Origin: Gordonia rhizosphera NBRC 16068
GTDB taxonomy: Bacteria > Actinomycetota > Actinomycetes > Mycobacteriales > Mycobacteriaceae
DNA: 61,321 nt
Assembly: GCF_000298195.1 (NCBI RefSeq)
Contig: NZ_BAHC01000206.1
Span: 1-61,321, forward strand
Reading direction: 5' to 3'
The first letter of the stretch is position 1, and each line of letters begins with the position of its first letter. The notes beneath the pieces are model-generated. The model had not been told where the DNA came from. It did not search any database and saw only the letters and a list, made by a program, of their open reading frames with translations. Shown piece by piece: positions 25,641-34,416 of this stretch. The translations under genes were made by a program, and so were the position numbers.

Positions 25641-27594
25641 CGGCACTGACCTGCGTGAAGAGACCTGGGTCGAGCTGTTCCCGTGGCTCGACACATACGA
25701 ATCGGCGGCGGCCGCCCGACTCGAAGCGTTGGTTCCCGAGGTAGCGGATTGGTGGATCTCGGATTCGCCGCGTGACACCCGCACCGATGTGTCGATGGAT
25801 TCACTTGTCGCGTCGTTGGGCCAACTCGTCGCCCGGAATCATCGCTCGGTGCTGTTCGGTGAGATCGCCCCGACGCTGGATACGGGGATCGGACTCGCCG
25901 CGCTCCACCTTCCCCCACGTGCCGAGACGGTGGTCCGTCGACTCGGCACCCGCGACTTCGTGAAAACCCTGATGTCGGCCAATGTGGAGACGCTCTTCAC
26001 TCTGCGCGGCACGAGCCTCGAGACGGTGCAGCAGATAGCTGCGGGAATCGTGGCCGCGTCGATCCTGGCCGATCCGGAGCAGGGCACGGCGCCCGACCAG
26101 GAGGGCGACAACCCCGCGGTCACCCAGCTCGTCGACGATCTCCGGTTCCTCGCCCGGTGGCGCAGGCTCCGCGACCGGCTCGATGCACCCCTGATCGAGG
26201 TCGAGATCGAGGACGATGCACCGGAAGGGGTGCAAGACGCGGCCTCACGCGTTTCGGCGGTGACTGCGCGTGACCTCGACATCCTCGTCGAGGCCAATCC
26301 CATCGACGAGATCGAGAATCTCGTCGAACAACTCGATGAACGCGAGTGCATTGTCCTGCGCGATCGCCTCATGGCGGCCGACCCCGTGACGATGGGGGAG
26401 TTGAGCGCCCGACTGCATGTGACCAAGAGCCGCGCCGGCACACTGGTCGCCGCAGTGAAGGAGAGATTCGCGACGGCATGTGGGTTCGACACCGCGGCGG
26501 GTGGTCTGCTGGCGAGCATCCGCACCGAGATCGCACCGGTCACACCGCTGGTCAGGCTCCTCACGCTGCATCCGATTCTCGATCGGGCGGTGCCCTCGTT
26601 GGGCGTTCCGCTGTGGCTGGTACTCGACCGACTCGACGACTTCTTCGAGGTCAGCGAGGGCTGGGCGGCCGCGCCCGATGTGCACGCCGCCAAGGGGCGA
26701 ACCATCGTGATGCTCGAGCAGTTCGAATCGGACAACGGCGCCGTCGCACTGTCGACGGTCGCCCGATCGCTCAACCTCGCGCCCGATGAGGCCGGGGCCT
26801 GGATCGAGTTCTGTGAGATCCCCATCGTCGACGGTCACGCCCTGCTCATGACCAGACGGCCGGAGGACCACATCGCCGGCATCCTGGACGCCGCATCCCG
26901 GTCGCTGACCACCGACGAGGTCATGGACCACCTGGACACCTATCGATCCCGTGGATCCGTGGAACGGATTCTGAACGACGACGACCGGGTCACTCGTGAC
27001 GAATCGGGACGCTGGCGGCTGCGTGACGACGTCCCGGGCGCGCTCGGCGAGCAGCGCAGGTTCAAAGATGTCCGACAGACCCGACGCCTCTATCGGATCG
27101 ACGACACCTGGTGCTTCCGGATCTCGGTGGCGGCCGATCATCTCCGGGGCGCGAGCCTGGCCGTGCCGGCCGGTGTGGCGACGGCTTTCGGATGCCGGCC
27201 CGGAACGGTCCACGAGCTCCCCAGCCCGCTCGGCCCGCAGACGTTGCGGTGGACAGCCGCAAGCCCGACATCGGGAACCATCCGGCGCTTCCTCACCGAA
27301 CTCGACAGCCGGCCGGGAGACGTGGTGATCCTGACGTGCTCCGAACGCGAGGGTTTCGGGGTGCGGCGAGCGGCCGCAGTGTCCGACACCGACGATCCGC
27401 TCCGACGCGCACTCGCCCTTGTCGGCCATCCGGCCCCCACCGACGTCGCCGAGGACCGTCTCGCGACCGTTCTCGCCCAGGTAGCCGGGCTGCCACCCGA
27501 GACGAAACCTCGCCGCATCCTCAGCGCCTATCAATCCCGCGACGATGCGGTGGCCCGCCTCTTGGAGGAGAAATGGGTGGTGGCGTCCCGATGA
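25618..27594 (+). CDS. Sigma-region-4-like/HhH DNA-binding protein, first gene of Z1 cassette
   Basis: 658 residues, not a named family to me. An in-frame TAG just upstream forces the start at 25618. Residues 95-150 (V-E-T-L-F-T-L-R-G-T-S-L-E-T-V-Q-Q-I) resemble the helix-hairpin-helix of the RNA polymerase alpha C-terminal domain. Residues 235-285 (L-D-E-R-E-C-I-V-L-R-D-R, then T-M-G-E-L-S-A-R-L-H-V-T-K-S-R-A-G) resemble sigma factor region 4, a DNA-binding HTH. Residues 300-480 look like further winged-helix modules, and the last 150 residues are a mixed alpha/beta domain of unknown type. No catalytic motif is seen. It overlaps the GHKL gene. Likely a DNA-recognition or regulatory subunit (inference). 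Confidence 0.8.
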   Translation: MFAFSQCDGTDLREETWVELFPWLDTYESAAAARLEALVPEVADWWISDSPRDTRTDVSMDSLVASLGQLVARNHRSVLFGEIAPTLDTGIGLAALHLPPRAETVVRRLGTRDFVKTLMSANVETLFTLRGTSLETVQQIAAGIVAASILADPEQGTAPDQEGDNPAVTQLVDDLRFLARWRRLRDRLDAPLIEVEIEDDAPEGVQDAASRVSAVTARDLDILVEANPIDEIENLVEQLDERECIVLRDRLMAADPVTMGELSARLHVTKSRAGTLVAAVKERFATACGFDTAAGGLLASIRTEIAPVTPLVRLLTLHPILDRAVPSLGVPLWLVLDRLDDFFEVSEGWAAAPDVHAAKGRTIVMLEQFESDNGAVALSTVARSLNLAPDEAGAWIEFCEIPIVDGHALLMTRRPEDHIAGILDAASRSLTTDEVMDHLDTYRSRGSVERILNDDDRVTRDESGRWRLRDDVPGALGEQRRFKDVRQTRRLYRIDDTWCFRISVAADHLRGASLAVPAGVATAFGCRPGTVHELPSPLGPQTLRWTAASPTSGTIRRFLTELDSRPGDVVILTCSEREGFGVRRAAAVSDTDDPLRRALALVGHPAPTDVAEDRLATVLAQVAGLPPETKPRRILSAYQSRDDAVARLLEEKWVVASR

Positions 27595-29033
27595 ACCGCG
27601 AGGCGTCCCGGGTCGCCCGTGCGCTCGGTCTGCACCACACGTTGCCGACCGCCGTCGCCGACCTCGTCGACAACAGCGTCGATGCGCAGGCCCGGCACAT
27701 CCTGATCCGATTTCTCCAGGCAGGCCGCCGTGTCACCGGGTTGCGGGTGATCGACGACGGACGGGGCATGGACGGTCAGACGATCGACGCGGCCATGCGG
27801 TATGGGGCCACGCGCGGCTACGGCACCGACGAACAGGGCCACTTCGGCGTCGGCATGAAAGCGGCGTCGATCAGCCAGGCCGACACTCTCACCGTCTACT
27901 CGCGGGCGCCCGGCTGCGTCACTCACGGTCGGCGGCTCACGGTTTCCGACCGCGACGACGTCCCGCGACTCGAGGCGATCGACGACGACGACGCGCAAGC
28001 CGCGATGGACGTGGCCCACCCGCGATTCCCATTCGACACCGGGACCATCGTCGAGTGGCGGGGCATCCGGACCTTCCCGACCTCCGCCGACCCCGATGAT
28101 CAGGCCGCGTGGCTGGAAGGGGCGATCGGAGACCTTCGGGACTGGTTGGGACTGGTGTTTCATCGGTTGATCACGCGGGGGATCTCCATCACCGTCGACG
28201 TCTTCGACGATGTCGAGCGGCGCGCCGGCGCGTCCCGATCGGTGCGTGCGATCGATCCGTTCGGCTACCGGCGGTCGGGCGACCCGGACTACCCGCGTGA
28301 GCTCTCCGTGCGGCTCGCCGACCCGACGACGATGGCCGCGCACATCTGGCCCGCGCGCACCGCGGTGCCCGAATACAAGCTCGGCGGAATGCCGGGTCGC
28401 GACTCGCAAGGATTCTTCGTCTACCGCAACGACCGACTCCTGCACGCGGGTGGTTGGCTCGGCGTCGTCCGGCCCCGTCCCGAATGGGGCCTCGCGCGGG
28501 TTGCCGTGGAACTCGACTCAGCCACCGGCGACCATGTCGTGATCAACCCGGAGAAATCCGGCGTGACGATCGACGCAGCCCTCTCCGCCGCCTGGCGTGA
28601 CGTGCTGAGCAGCGGTTACCTCGACGATGCCGAGGCGGCGGCACGGGCGGCCCGCAGGGTCCAACGGCGTCCCGTCACCGTCGTCGAGCCGGGCGCGGGA
28701 CTCCCCGACGAGGTACTCGACGAGTTCGCGGATTGCTTCACCTTCGTGGACTCGGCCGATCCGGTTGAGATCGGTTGGCGGGTCCTGGCAGGTGACCGAT
28801 TCTTCGAGGTGGATCTCGAGAACCGGTCGCTGTGGATCAATGCCCGATTTCGGCGGCGTCTCGGTGGTAGCAGGAAAGGTGGCAGCGATGTTCCACTGCT
28901 GCGCACCTTGCTCTTCCTGCTCTCCCAGGACATGTTCGACGCAACCAGACACAGTTCCAAGCAGGCCGAGCAATTGGATTCGTGGCAGCGGGTGCTGATC
29001 GCGGCGATGTCCGCGGAGGAGGTGGTGTCATGA
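27573..29033 (+). CDS. GHKL ATPase (MutL/Hsp90/MORC-like)
   Basis: 486 residues from ATG 27573, which follows GGAGG by four bases; ATG 27591 (forming ATGA with the previous stop) is an alternative six codons in. The Bergerat ATP-binding fold is clear: A-D-L-V-D-N-S-V-D-A with the Mg-binding Asn34, D-D-G-R-G-M at 61-66, and the lid G-H-F-G-V-G-M-K at 89-96. The remainder (about 130-330) fits the transducer domain of GHKL proteins, with a conserved-looking N-P-E-K-S-G near 330. No nuclease motif of the MutL type is seen. Such ATPases dimerise and clamp on DNA in an ATP-dependent way, and relatives occur with Z1 helicases in restriction-type operons. The stop overlaps the Z1 start (ATGA). Confidence 0.9.
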   Translation: MGGGVPMNREASRVARALGLHHTLPTAVADLVDNSVDAQARHILIRFLQAGRRVTGLRVIDDGRGMDGQTIDAAMRYGATRGYGTDEQGHFGVGMKAASISQADTLTVYSRAPGCVTHGRRLTVSDRDDVPRLEAIDDDDAQAAMDVAHPRFPFDTGTIVEWRGIRTFPTSADPDDQAAWLEGAIGDLRDWLGLVFHRLITRGISITVDVFDDVERRAGASRSVRAIDPFGYRRSGDPDYPRELSVRLADPTTMAAHIWPARTAVPEYKLGGMPGRDSQGFFVYRNDRLLHAGGWLGVVRPRPEWGLARVAVELDSATGDHVVINPEKSGVTIDAALSAAWRDVLSSGYLDDAEAAARAARRVQRRPVTVVEPGAGLPDEVLDEFADCFTFVDSADPVEIGWRVLAGDRFFEVDLENRSLWINARFRRRLGGSRKGGSDVPLLRTLLFLLSQDMFDATRHSSKQAEQLDSWQRVLIAAMSAEEVVS

Positions 29034-31960
29034 CCCAGACACTCATCGATGCGGTCGCACGCGAGTTCGTCGGAGACCATCCCCCCGCTCGCCTCCTCGG
29101 TGCGGTGACCGGACGTGTCGCCGATGCGGGCGGCGGACTCGTCGATATCGAGGTGATCGTCGATGTGATGGTCGACGAGCGCGTCCCGCCGGTTCACCGG
29201 GCCGTCCGGTCGGCGCTGACGCGATGGGATGCGGAGGGCGTGGCCGAGTGGGTGGACGGGACGCAACCACATTCGCTCGACCGGCGCGCGGTGATCTACA
29301 CACGCTTGGGTATACCCGAACCCGCCTTCGCCGCGCTCAACGACAGGTATCCCGTCGCGACTGGACCCACCGTCGTTGCTGCGCAACAGCCGTGGGAGCC
29401 CTGGTACACGCCGGAACGCCGTGCGGCGCACGACTTCTATTGGTATGCCTACCGAGGGATCCTCGGCCGGAAGGGGTGGACGCAGGACACCGTCGACAAG
29501 CTCGACGTCGCCACCACCGAAGTCGTTCGGCGACTTGCCGATCCGACCCGAACCGAGTCGTACCAATCCAAAGGGCTCGTCGTCGGGTACGTCCAGAGCG
29601 GGAAGACGGCCAACTTCACCGGCGTGATCGCCAAGGCCGTCGACGCCGGGTACCGTCTCGTCATCGTCCTCACCGGGACGATCGAGCTCCTGCGCAGTCA
29701 GACGCAGCGGCGTCTGGACATGGAGCTCATCGGGATGCAGAACATCGACGAGACCGAGTACTGCAACGACGAGGACTGGCACAACGGAGCGTTCCTGAGC
29801 CACGTCATCGACCCCAATCACTCCAACGACGCCCCGGCCATCCGGCGTCTGACCGGTGTGGTCGACGACTACAAGGCGCTCGCAAAGGGCATCGGCACCC
29901 TGCACTATGAGTTCGTCGATCATGATCTGCCGCTGATCGATCCGGTCAACCTCTACTCCAGCAATGTCCGCGTCGCCGTGGTGAAGAAGAACTCTGCGGT
30001 GCTGAAGAAGCTGGTGTCCGATGTCCAGAAGATTCCCACGCCACTCGACCAGATTCCGGCGCTGATCATCGACGACGAGGCCGATCAGGCGTCGGTGAAC
30101 ACCCAGAACCCGAAGAACTTCGCCAACGGGCGGGTTGAACGGACCGCGATCAACGAACAGATCTCGTTGCTGCTAGGACTTCTGCCACGCAGTCAGTACA
30201 TCGGCTACACGGCGACACCGTTCGCCAACGTGTTCGTGGACCCGGACGACTCGGTGAACATCTTCCCGAACGACTTCATCGTCAGCCTGGAACGTCCGGC
30301 GGACTATATGGGCGGTGCCGACTTTCACGATCGAGACGTCGATCTCGGTGTCGGCGTGGAGAAGACACCCGCGAACTCGAACGAGAGTGCATTCGTCCGG
30401 GATCTTGTCGCGCAGAGTGATGAAGACCGTGATGCGGAGCGACTGCGTGCACTCGACTCCTTTGTCCTCGCCGGGGCCGTCAAGCTGTTCCGACGTGACC
30501 GAGGTGTGCCGGGCGACTTCCGCCACCACACCATGCTGGTCCACGAATCGGTCAAACAGGCCGAGCACAAGGCACTCGCGACCGAGTTCGAAGCCCTGTG
30601 GAAGTCGGCCTCCTACAGCCAGCCATCCGGTCTCGTGCGGCTCGAAGAGCTGTGGAACAACGATTTTCGGGTCGTCTCCGAGCACCGTGCGCAACCAGGG
30701 GTACCGAGCCCGGAATCCTTCGCCGACCTCGAGACATTCATCGGCGCCGCGTGCGACAAGATCGGCGAGGGAGTGCGGCCGATCATCGTCGTCAACGGTG
30801 AGGCCGACAAGGACTATCTGCAGCAACCGCTCAACTTCCAGGAGCATCAGGTGTGGAAGATCCTGGTGGGCGGGACGAAGCTCAGCCGGGGGTTCACCGT
30901 CGAGGGGCTGACGACGACGTACTACACCCGTCGGACGGCGCAGGCGGACACGCTGATGCAGATGGGCAGATGGTTCGGTTTCCGGCCCGGGTATCGGGAT
31001 CTGGTGCGACTGTTCATCGGGCGCGAGGTCCCGGGGCCGGCGGGCAGGATCGTCGACATGTATCGGGCGTTCGAGGCGATCGTCGACGACGAGGAGGACT
31101 TCCGCGAGGAACTCGATCGATTCAGCGGTATGAACGCGGCCGGTGAACCGATGGTGACACCCCGTGACGTTCCGCCGATGGTGTTCCAGCGGCTGCCATG
31201 GCTCCGGCCCACCGCTGCCAACAAGATGTACAACGCCGAGATGACCTACCGCAGCGTCGGCGGCCAGAGCTTCAGTTTCACCATGCAGGGGCCGCGTGAC
31301 GACGGCTCGAACAACGTCACTCATTTCCGACTCGTTCGTCCTCTGCTCGACGCACTCGAGGAGACCGGAGAGTTCGCCTTCATCGACAAGGACGGACGAT
31401 CCCGCATGTTCGAGGCGCGTTTCGGAACGGTTGCTGCGCATCTGGTTCTGGATGTCGTCGATCGGTTCGTGTGGGATGCCAACTGGGACTTCGGCCCGCA
31501 CCGCGAGGCGTTTGCGCGGGCGATGGAGCGCGGCGCTCTCGACGACTTCGCGATCCTGGTCCCGGTACCGAAGAAGCGGCCACCGGTTCTCATCGGCGAC
31601 TACCCGGTGCCGCTACCGCTGGTGAACCGCAAGCGTCAGCCGGTCGCCTATCGGACCGGTTTCACGGGAACCGCGGTCCGGGAGCGGGATGCGATCGAGC
31701 ACATCGCCGGCAACCCGGACAAACTCGTCGGCGGTCCGCTGGCGCAGCAGCTGCGTAAACCCACACGCGGAGGAATGATCCTACTGTTCGCGAGCGACCC
31801 GTACGGGGCTCGTCAGTTCAAGGACCCGGGTCGGGGGAAGGTGAATCCGGTCGATGTCGCCACGCTCTTCTCCTACGCCCTACCGTTCGCGGCATACCCA
31901 AGCCCGGCCATCGGATTCACCGTCCGAAAGTCCGATGCGGGAGCCATCGTCGATGCGTAA
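29030..31960 (+). CDS. Z1 domain superfamily II helicase/putative endonuclease
   Basis: 976 residues from ATG 29030 (GGAGGAGG upstream). The N-terminal 170 residues are unassigned. A Walker A motif G-Y-V-Q-S-G-K-T has Lys192; Walker B is D-D-E-A-D (348-352); G-Y-T-A-T-P-F-A-N-V lies near 390; and the Z1 hallmark V-G-G-T-K-L-S-R-G-F-T-V-E-G-L followed by D-T-L-M-Q-M-G-R-W-F-G-F-R lies at about 610-655. The last 200 residues are an extra domain. Z1 proteins are DNA-translocase-like ATPases; the name comes from a proposed endonuclease role that remains weakly supported. It is the likely motor of the cassette. Its partner genes are the GHKL ATPase directly upstream and ParA 24 bases downstream. 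Confidence 0.93.
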   Translation: MTQTLIDAVAREFVGDHPPARLLGAVTGRVADAGGGLVDIEVIVDVMVDERVPPVHRAVRSALTRWDAEGVAEWVDGTQPHSLDRRAVIYTRLGIPEPAFAALNDRYPVATGPTVVAAQQPWEPWYTPERRAAHDFYWYAYRGILGRKGWTQDTVDKLDVATTEVVRRLADPTRTESYQSKGLVVGYVQSGKTANFTGVIAKAVDAGYRLVIVLTGTIELLRSQTQRRLDMELIGMQNIDETEYCNDEDWHNGAFLSHVIDPNHSNDAPAIRRLTGVVDDYKALAKGIGTLHYEFVDHDLPLIDPVNLYSSNVRVAVVKKNSAVLKKLVSDVQKIPTPLDQIPALIIDDEADQASVNTQNPKNFANGRVERTAINEQISLLLGLLPRSQYIGYTATPFANVFVDPDDSVNIFPNDFIVSLERPADYMGGADFHDRDVDLGVGVEKTPANSNESAFVRDLVAQSDEDRDAERLRALDSFVLAGAVKLFRRDRGVPGDFRHHTMLVHESVKQAEHKALATEFEALWKSASYSQPSGLVRLEELWNNDFRVVSEHRAQPGVPSPESFADLETFIGAACDKIGEGVRPIIVVNGEADKDYLQQPLNFQEHQVWKILVGGTKLSRGFTVEGLTTTYYTRRTAQADTLMQMGRWFGFRPGYRDLVRLFIGREVPGPAGRIVDMYRAFEAIVDDEEDFREELDRFSGMNAAGEPMVTPRDVPPMVFQRLPWLRPTAANKMYNAEMTYRSVGGQSFSFTMQGPRDDGSNNVTHFRLVRPLLDALEETGEFAFIDKDGRSRMFEARFGTVAAHLVLDVVDRFVWDANWDFGPHREAFARAMERGALDDFAILVPVPKKRPPVLIGDYPVPLPLVNRKRQPVAYRTGFTGTAVRERDAIEHIAGNPDKLVGGPLAQQLRKPTRGGMILLFASDPYGARQFKDPGRGKVNPVDVATLFSYALPFAAYPSPAIGFTVRKSDAGAIVDA

Positions 31961-31984
31961 CAGCAAGAAAGTCAGGAGTATTCG

Positions 31985-32839
31985 ATGGCAAAGGTGATCG
32001 CGACGATCAGCCTGAAAGGTGGGGTGGGCAAGACCACCGTGACCGCTGGGCTCGCGGAGTTCATGTCGGCGGAGTTCGGTCAGCGGGTGTTGTTGATCGA
32101 TCTCGATTCCCAGATCAATCTCACCACGATGATGATCAGCGAGGAACGCTGGTTCGAGCTCAACACCAACGGGGACACCCTTGCGGCATTGTTCGCCGAC
32201 GCGGTGCACGGCACCAGCGACTTCGACCTCGACAGCGCAATCCAGCGGGGGGTGTCACCCGTGAAGCGGGTGGCCACGGTCGACCTACTCGCCTCATCGC
32301 TCGACCTCGTCGAACTCCAGGAAGAGATGAGTGCACTGAGGGTCGCGGGGGAGCGGTCCGACGGCGGTGTCATGTTCCTGCGCAAGGCGATCGCACCCGT
32401 CGTCGACTTCTACGACTACGTCCTCATCGACTGCCCGCCCAACATCGGTCCGGTGACCCTGAATGGGCTGGCCGCCGCCGACGCCTACATCATTCCCACC
32501 GTCCCTGATCACCTGTCGACCTACGGCATCCCCCAGATCCAGAACCGGGTGCGGAAGTTCGGCGACGAGATCGGTCGCGAGATCGTCGAACTCGGCGTCG
32601 TCATCACGAAGTTCAAGTCGAACTCGAGCGTGCACGGCTCCACGACCAAACGCCTTCGTCGCGACCCCACCATCCAAAACGTGTTACCGAGCTACATCAA
32701 CGAGGCAAACGCCATCGCCGCCTCTGCCGAGTTCGTGCCCTACGGCACCCTGAAGAGGAAGTACGGCAACCAGGGCCAGTTCGATCAGTTCCGTGGACTG
32801 ACCACCGATGTCATGACCGAGGCACAGGAAAAGCTATGA
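31985..32839 (+). CDS. ParA/Soj-type Walker ATPase
   Basis: 284 residues. The deviant Walker A motif K-G-G-V-G-K-T-T (11-18) with the signature lysine, D-L-D-S-Q at about 40, and V-L-I-D-C-P-P-N-I-G near 145 identify a ParA-family ATPase, which dimerises on ATP and binds DNA nonspecifically. It starts 24 bases after the Z1 stop with AGGAG in the gap. No ParB or parS is visible nearby, so chromosome or plasmid partition is unlikely. The following gene overlaps by four bases and takes the place where a ParB partner would normally be. Within the cassette it could position or load the Z1/GHKL complex (inference). Confidence 0.92.
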   Translation: MAKVIATISLKGGVGKTTVTAGLAEFMSAEFGQRVLLIDLDSQINLTTMMISEERWFELNTNGDTLAALFADAVHGTSDFDLDSAIQRGVSPVKRVATVDLLASSLDLVELQEEMSALRVAGERSDGGVMFLRKAIAPVVDFYDYVLIDCPPNIGPVTLNGLAAADAYIIPTVPDHLSTYGIPQIQNRVRKFGDEIGREIVELGVVITKFKSNSSVHGSTTKRLRRDPTIQNVLPSYINEANAIAASAEFVPYGTLKRKYGNQGQFDQFRGLTTDVMTEAQEKL

Positions 32840-33348
32840 GCGCAGACGAAGCTCGACGTCGCGTCGAGTACCAGGCCGTGGGCGGAGCCCTGATGCAGCT
32901 CGATGCCCGCAATCCCCAGGCCGCGCAGCTGATCGCCGGTCTGGCCAAGGCCATCATCGTCGAGGCCGAGCGATCGACGCGGTTCGCCAAGGCACTGACC
33001 GACGTGGTCGACTCGCTGGCCTCGGTTGATGCGGTGCCGGACACCACGCTTCTCGGGGTGGCACCGCAGCGCACCGCGGCGCCACGTAAGCGCACCGCGG
33101 CGCCATCCAAGAAGACCTCGCGACAGCCTGGTGCGTTCGATCCGTTCGTCGTCTTCCGGGAGTCGGGAAGCGAGGGCCTCACCGAGCGGCTCGCCTCCCT
33201 GGACCTCGAACAACTCCGCGACATCATCGCCGACCAGGAACTCGACACACGCAAGGAGACCGGCCGCAAGCGCAAGCCCGAGGTTCTCGTCACCTGGATC
33301 GTCGAACGAGTCCATGCGTCGGAGAACAAGGGCCGAGTGTTCCGATAG
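32836..33348 (+). CDS. Small basic protein, ParA partner in the Z1 cassette
   Basis: 170 residues, unnamed. Its ATG overlaps the parA stop (ATGA), so it is translationally coupled. Residues 1-72 are helical; 73-98 form a disordered Ala/Arg/Lys/Pro linker with a repeated P-(R/S)-K-(R/K)-T motif; residues 98-170 form a compact helical module (F-D-P-F-V-V-F-R, L-D-L-E-Q-L-R-D-I-I, V-T-W-I-V-E-R-V, ending G-R-V-F-R) that resembles short SAP-like or Rho-N-like nucleic-acid-binding modules found at the ends of other actinobacterial proteins (family memory). It probably connects ParA to DNA. It is the last gene of the cassette; the next gene converges after 39 bases. Confidence 0.8.
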   Translation: MSADEARRRVEYQAVGGALMQLDARNPQAAQLIAGLAKAIIVEAERSTRFAKALTDVVDSLASVDAVPDTTLLGVAPQRTAAPRKRTAAPSKKTSRQPGAFDPFVVFRESGSEGLTERLASLDLEQLRDIIADQELDTRKETGRKRKPEVLVTWIVERVHASENKGRVFR

Positions 33349-33387
33349 CGCTGCTACACCTGCGCGCCGGCCACGCATCGGCTCCGC

Positions 33388-34047
33388 CTATGCATAGTCC
33401 TCGGCCTCGCTCTGGGTGCCGGGTCGGCGTCGCAGCGCCGTGATCAGTGCGAAATAGAGCAGCGGCAACAGCAAGTAGAGGGAAAGGCTCAGGTAGGGCG
33501 CCGGTTCGGCGACCAGCATCGCGATCGCATACACCGGGACCGGAGCGAGACTGATCGCGGCGCCGATTCGCCGATGCCGCGGCGATATGGCCGTCCACAG
33601 CAATTCCGGCCGGCGCATCGCGTACGCGTAGAGCACCCAGCGCATCAGTGCAGTCGCGATGAGCACGGTGCCGTACACGTGGATGCCGATGGGGTCCGTT
33701 GGGTACTCACCCAGCACCGAGGCGGCGAACGGGATCAGCGCGGTCGGCAGCAGTAGCAGCAGGTTCAGCCAGACGACGCCGCGGTCAACGTAGCGGACCT
33801 GGTTGAACAGGTCTCGATGCCAGGTCCAGTACATGCCGGTGAGCAGAAAGCTGATCGTCCAGGCGGCCAGCTCCGGCCACACGTCGTCGAGGGCCTGCGT
33901 CAGTGACAGCTCATCGAGCCCGGCAGGTACCCCGATCTCGAGCACAAGGATCGTGATGATGATGGCGAAGACCCCGTCGCTGAACGCCTTCACCCGATCG
34001 CTCTCGCCCCGTCGTCGCTCGGCCGAGGTCAGCTCCCGCTCGCTCAT
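33388..34047 (-). CDS. TMEM175-family (DUF1211) membrane protein
   Basis: 219 residues with about six hydrophobic helices. The family signature R-V-K-A-F-S-D-G-V-F-A-I lies in the first helix (about residues 18-29), followed by I-I-I-T-I-L-V-L-E-I. Bacterial TMEM175 proteins are potassium-permeable channels with two repeats per subunit in eukaryotes and one in bacteria. The final 15 residues are charged and cytosolic. It lies 39 bases after the cupin gene on the same strand, so the two form a probable operon that converges on the Z1 cassette. Any link to the cassette is positional only. Confidence 0.88.
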   Translation of the reverse strand: MSERELTSAERRRGESDRVKAFSDGVFAIIITILVLEIGVPAGLDELSLTQALDDVWPELAAWTISFLLTGMYWTWHRDLFNQVRYVDRGVVWLNLLLLLPTALIPFAASVLGEYPTDPIGIHVYGTVLIATALMRWVLYAYAMRRPELLWTAISPRHRRIGAAISLAPVPVYAIAMLVAEPAPYLSLSLYLLLPLLYFALITALRRRPGTQSEAEDYA

Positions 34048-34086
34048 TCGGATATCGTGCCTCGTCGCCCGCGGTGGCGCCGACGA

Positions 34087-34416
34087 TCATCCCGTGACGA
34101 CGGTGAGCAGAACCGCCGAATCGCTCTGCGCGGTGAGACCATGCCGTTCGTTCGGGATCGCGACGAGGTCACCCACGGACCCGGCCCATTGCCCGTTCGT
34201 GGCAGTGAGGGTGACATCGCCCCGCAGTACCTGAAGGCTCGATTCGCCAGGGCTCTCGTGGTCGGACAGGCTGTGGCCGGCGGCCAGCGCGATCACCGTC
34301 TGACGCAGGTGATGATCCTTGCTGCCGTAGAGCGTGTGAGCGGCGCGTCCGCTGTGGGCCGAACGGGCCTTCGTCAGGAGTTCATCGACGAGGTCAGGCA
34401 GGCGTGTGGCATCCAT
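34087..34416 (-). CDS. Small cupin-fold protein
   Basis: 109 residues from ATG 34416 (M-D-A-T-R-L-P-D-L-V-D-E-L-L); the open frame continues upstream as an Arg/Pro-rich shadow and is not included. The single cupin barrel shows L-A-A-G-H-S-L-S-D-H-E-S-P-G-E-S-S-L-Q-V-L-R-G as motif 1 and G-D-L-V-A-I-P-N-E-R-H-G-L as motif 2. The His and Glu positions could hold a metal. Such small cupins are often sensors or detoxifying enzymes; I cannot say which. First gene of a two-gene unit with the TMEM175-family gene. Confidence 0.83.
   Translation of the reverse strand: MDATRLPDLVDELLTKARSAHSGRAAHTLYGSKDHHLRQTVIALAAGHSLSDHESPGESSLQVLRGDVTLTATNGQWAGSVGDLVAIPNERHGLTAQSDSAVLLTVVTG

Noticed and set aside
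27111..27572. Longer N-terminus for the GHKL ATPase gene
   Set aside because: The frame extends into the preceding gene but is Arg/Pro-rich there; GGAGG at 27564 and the ATP-binding fold both support a start at 27573 or 27591.
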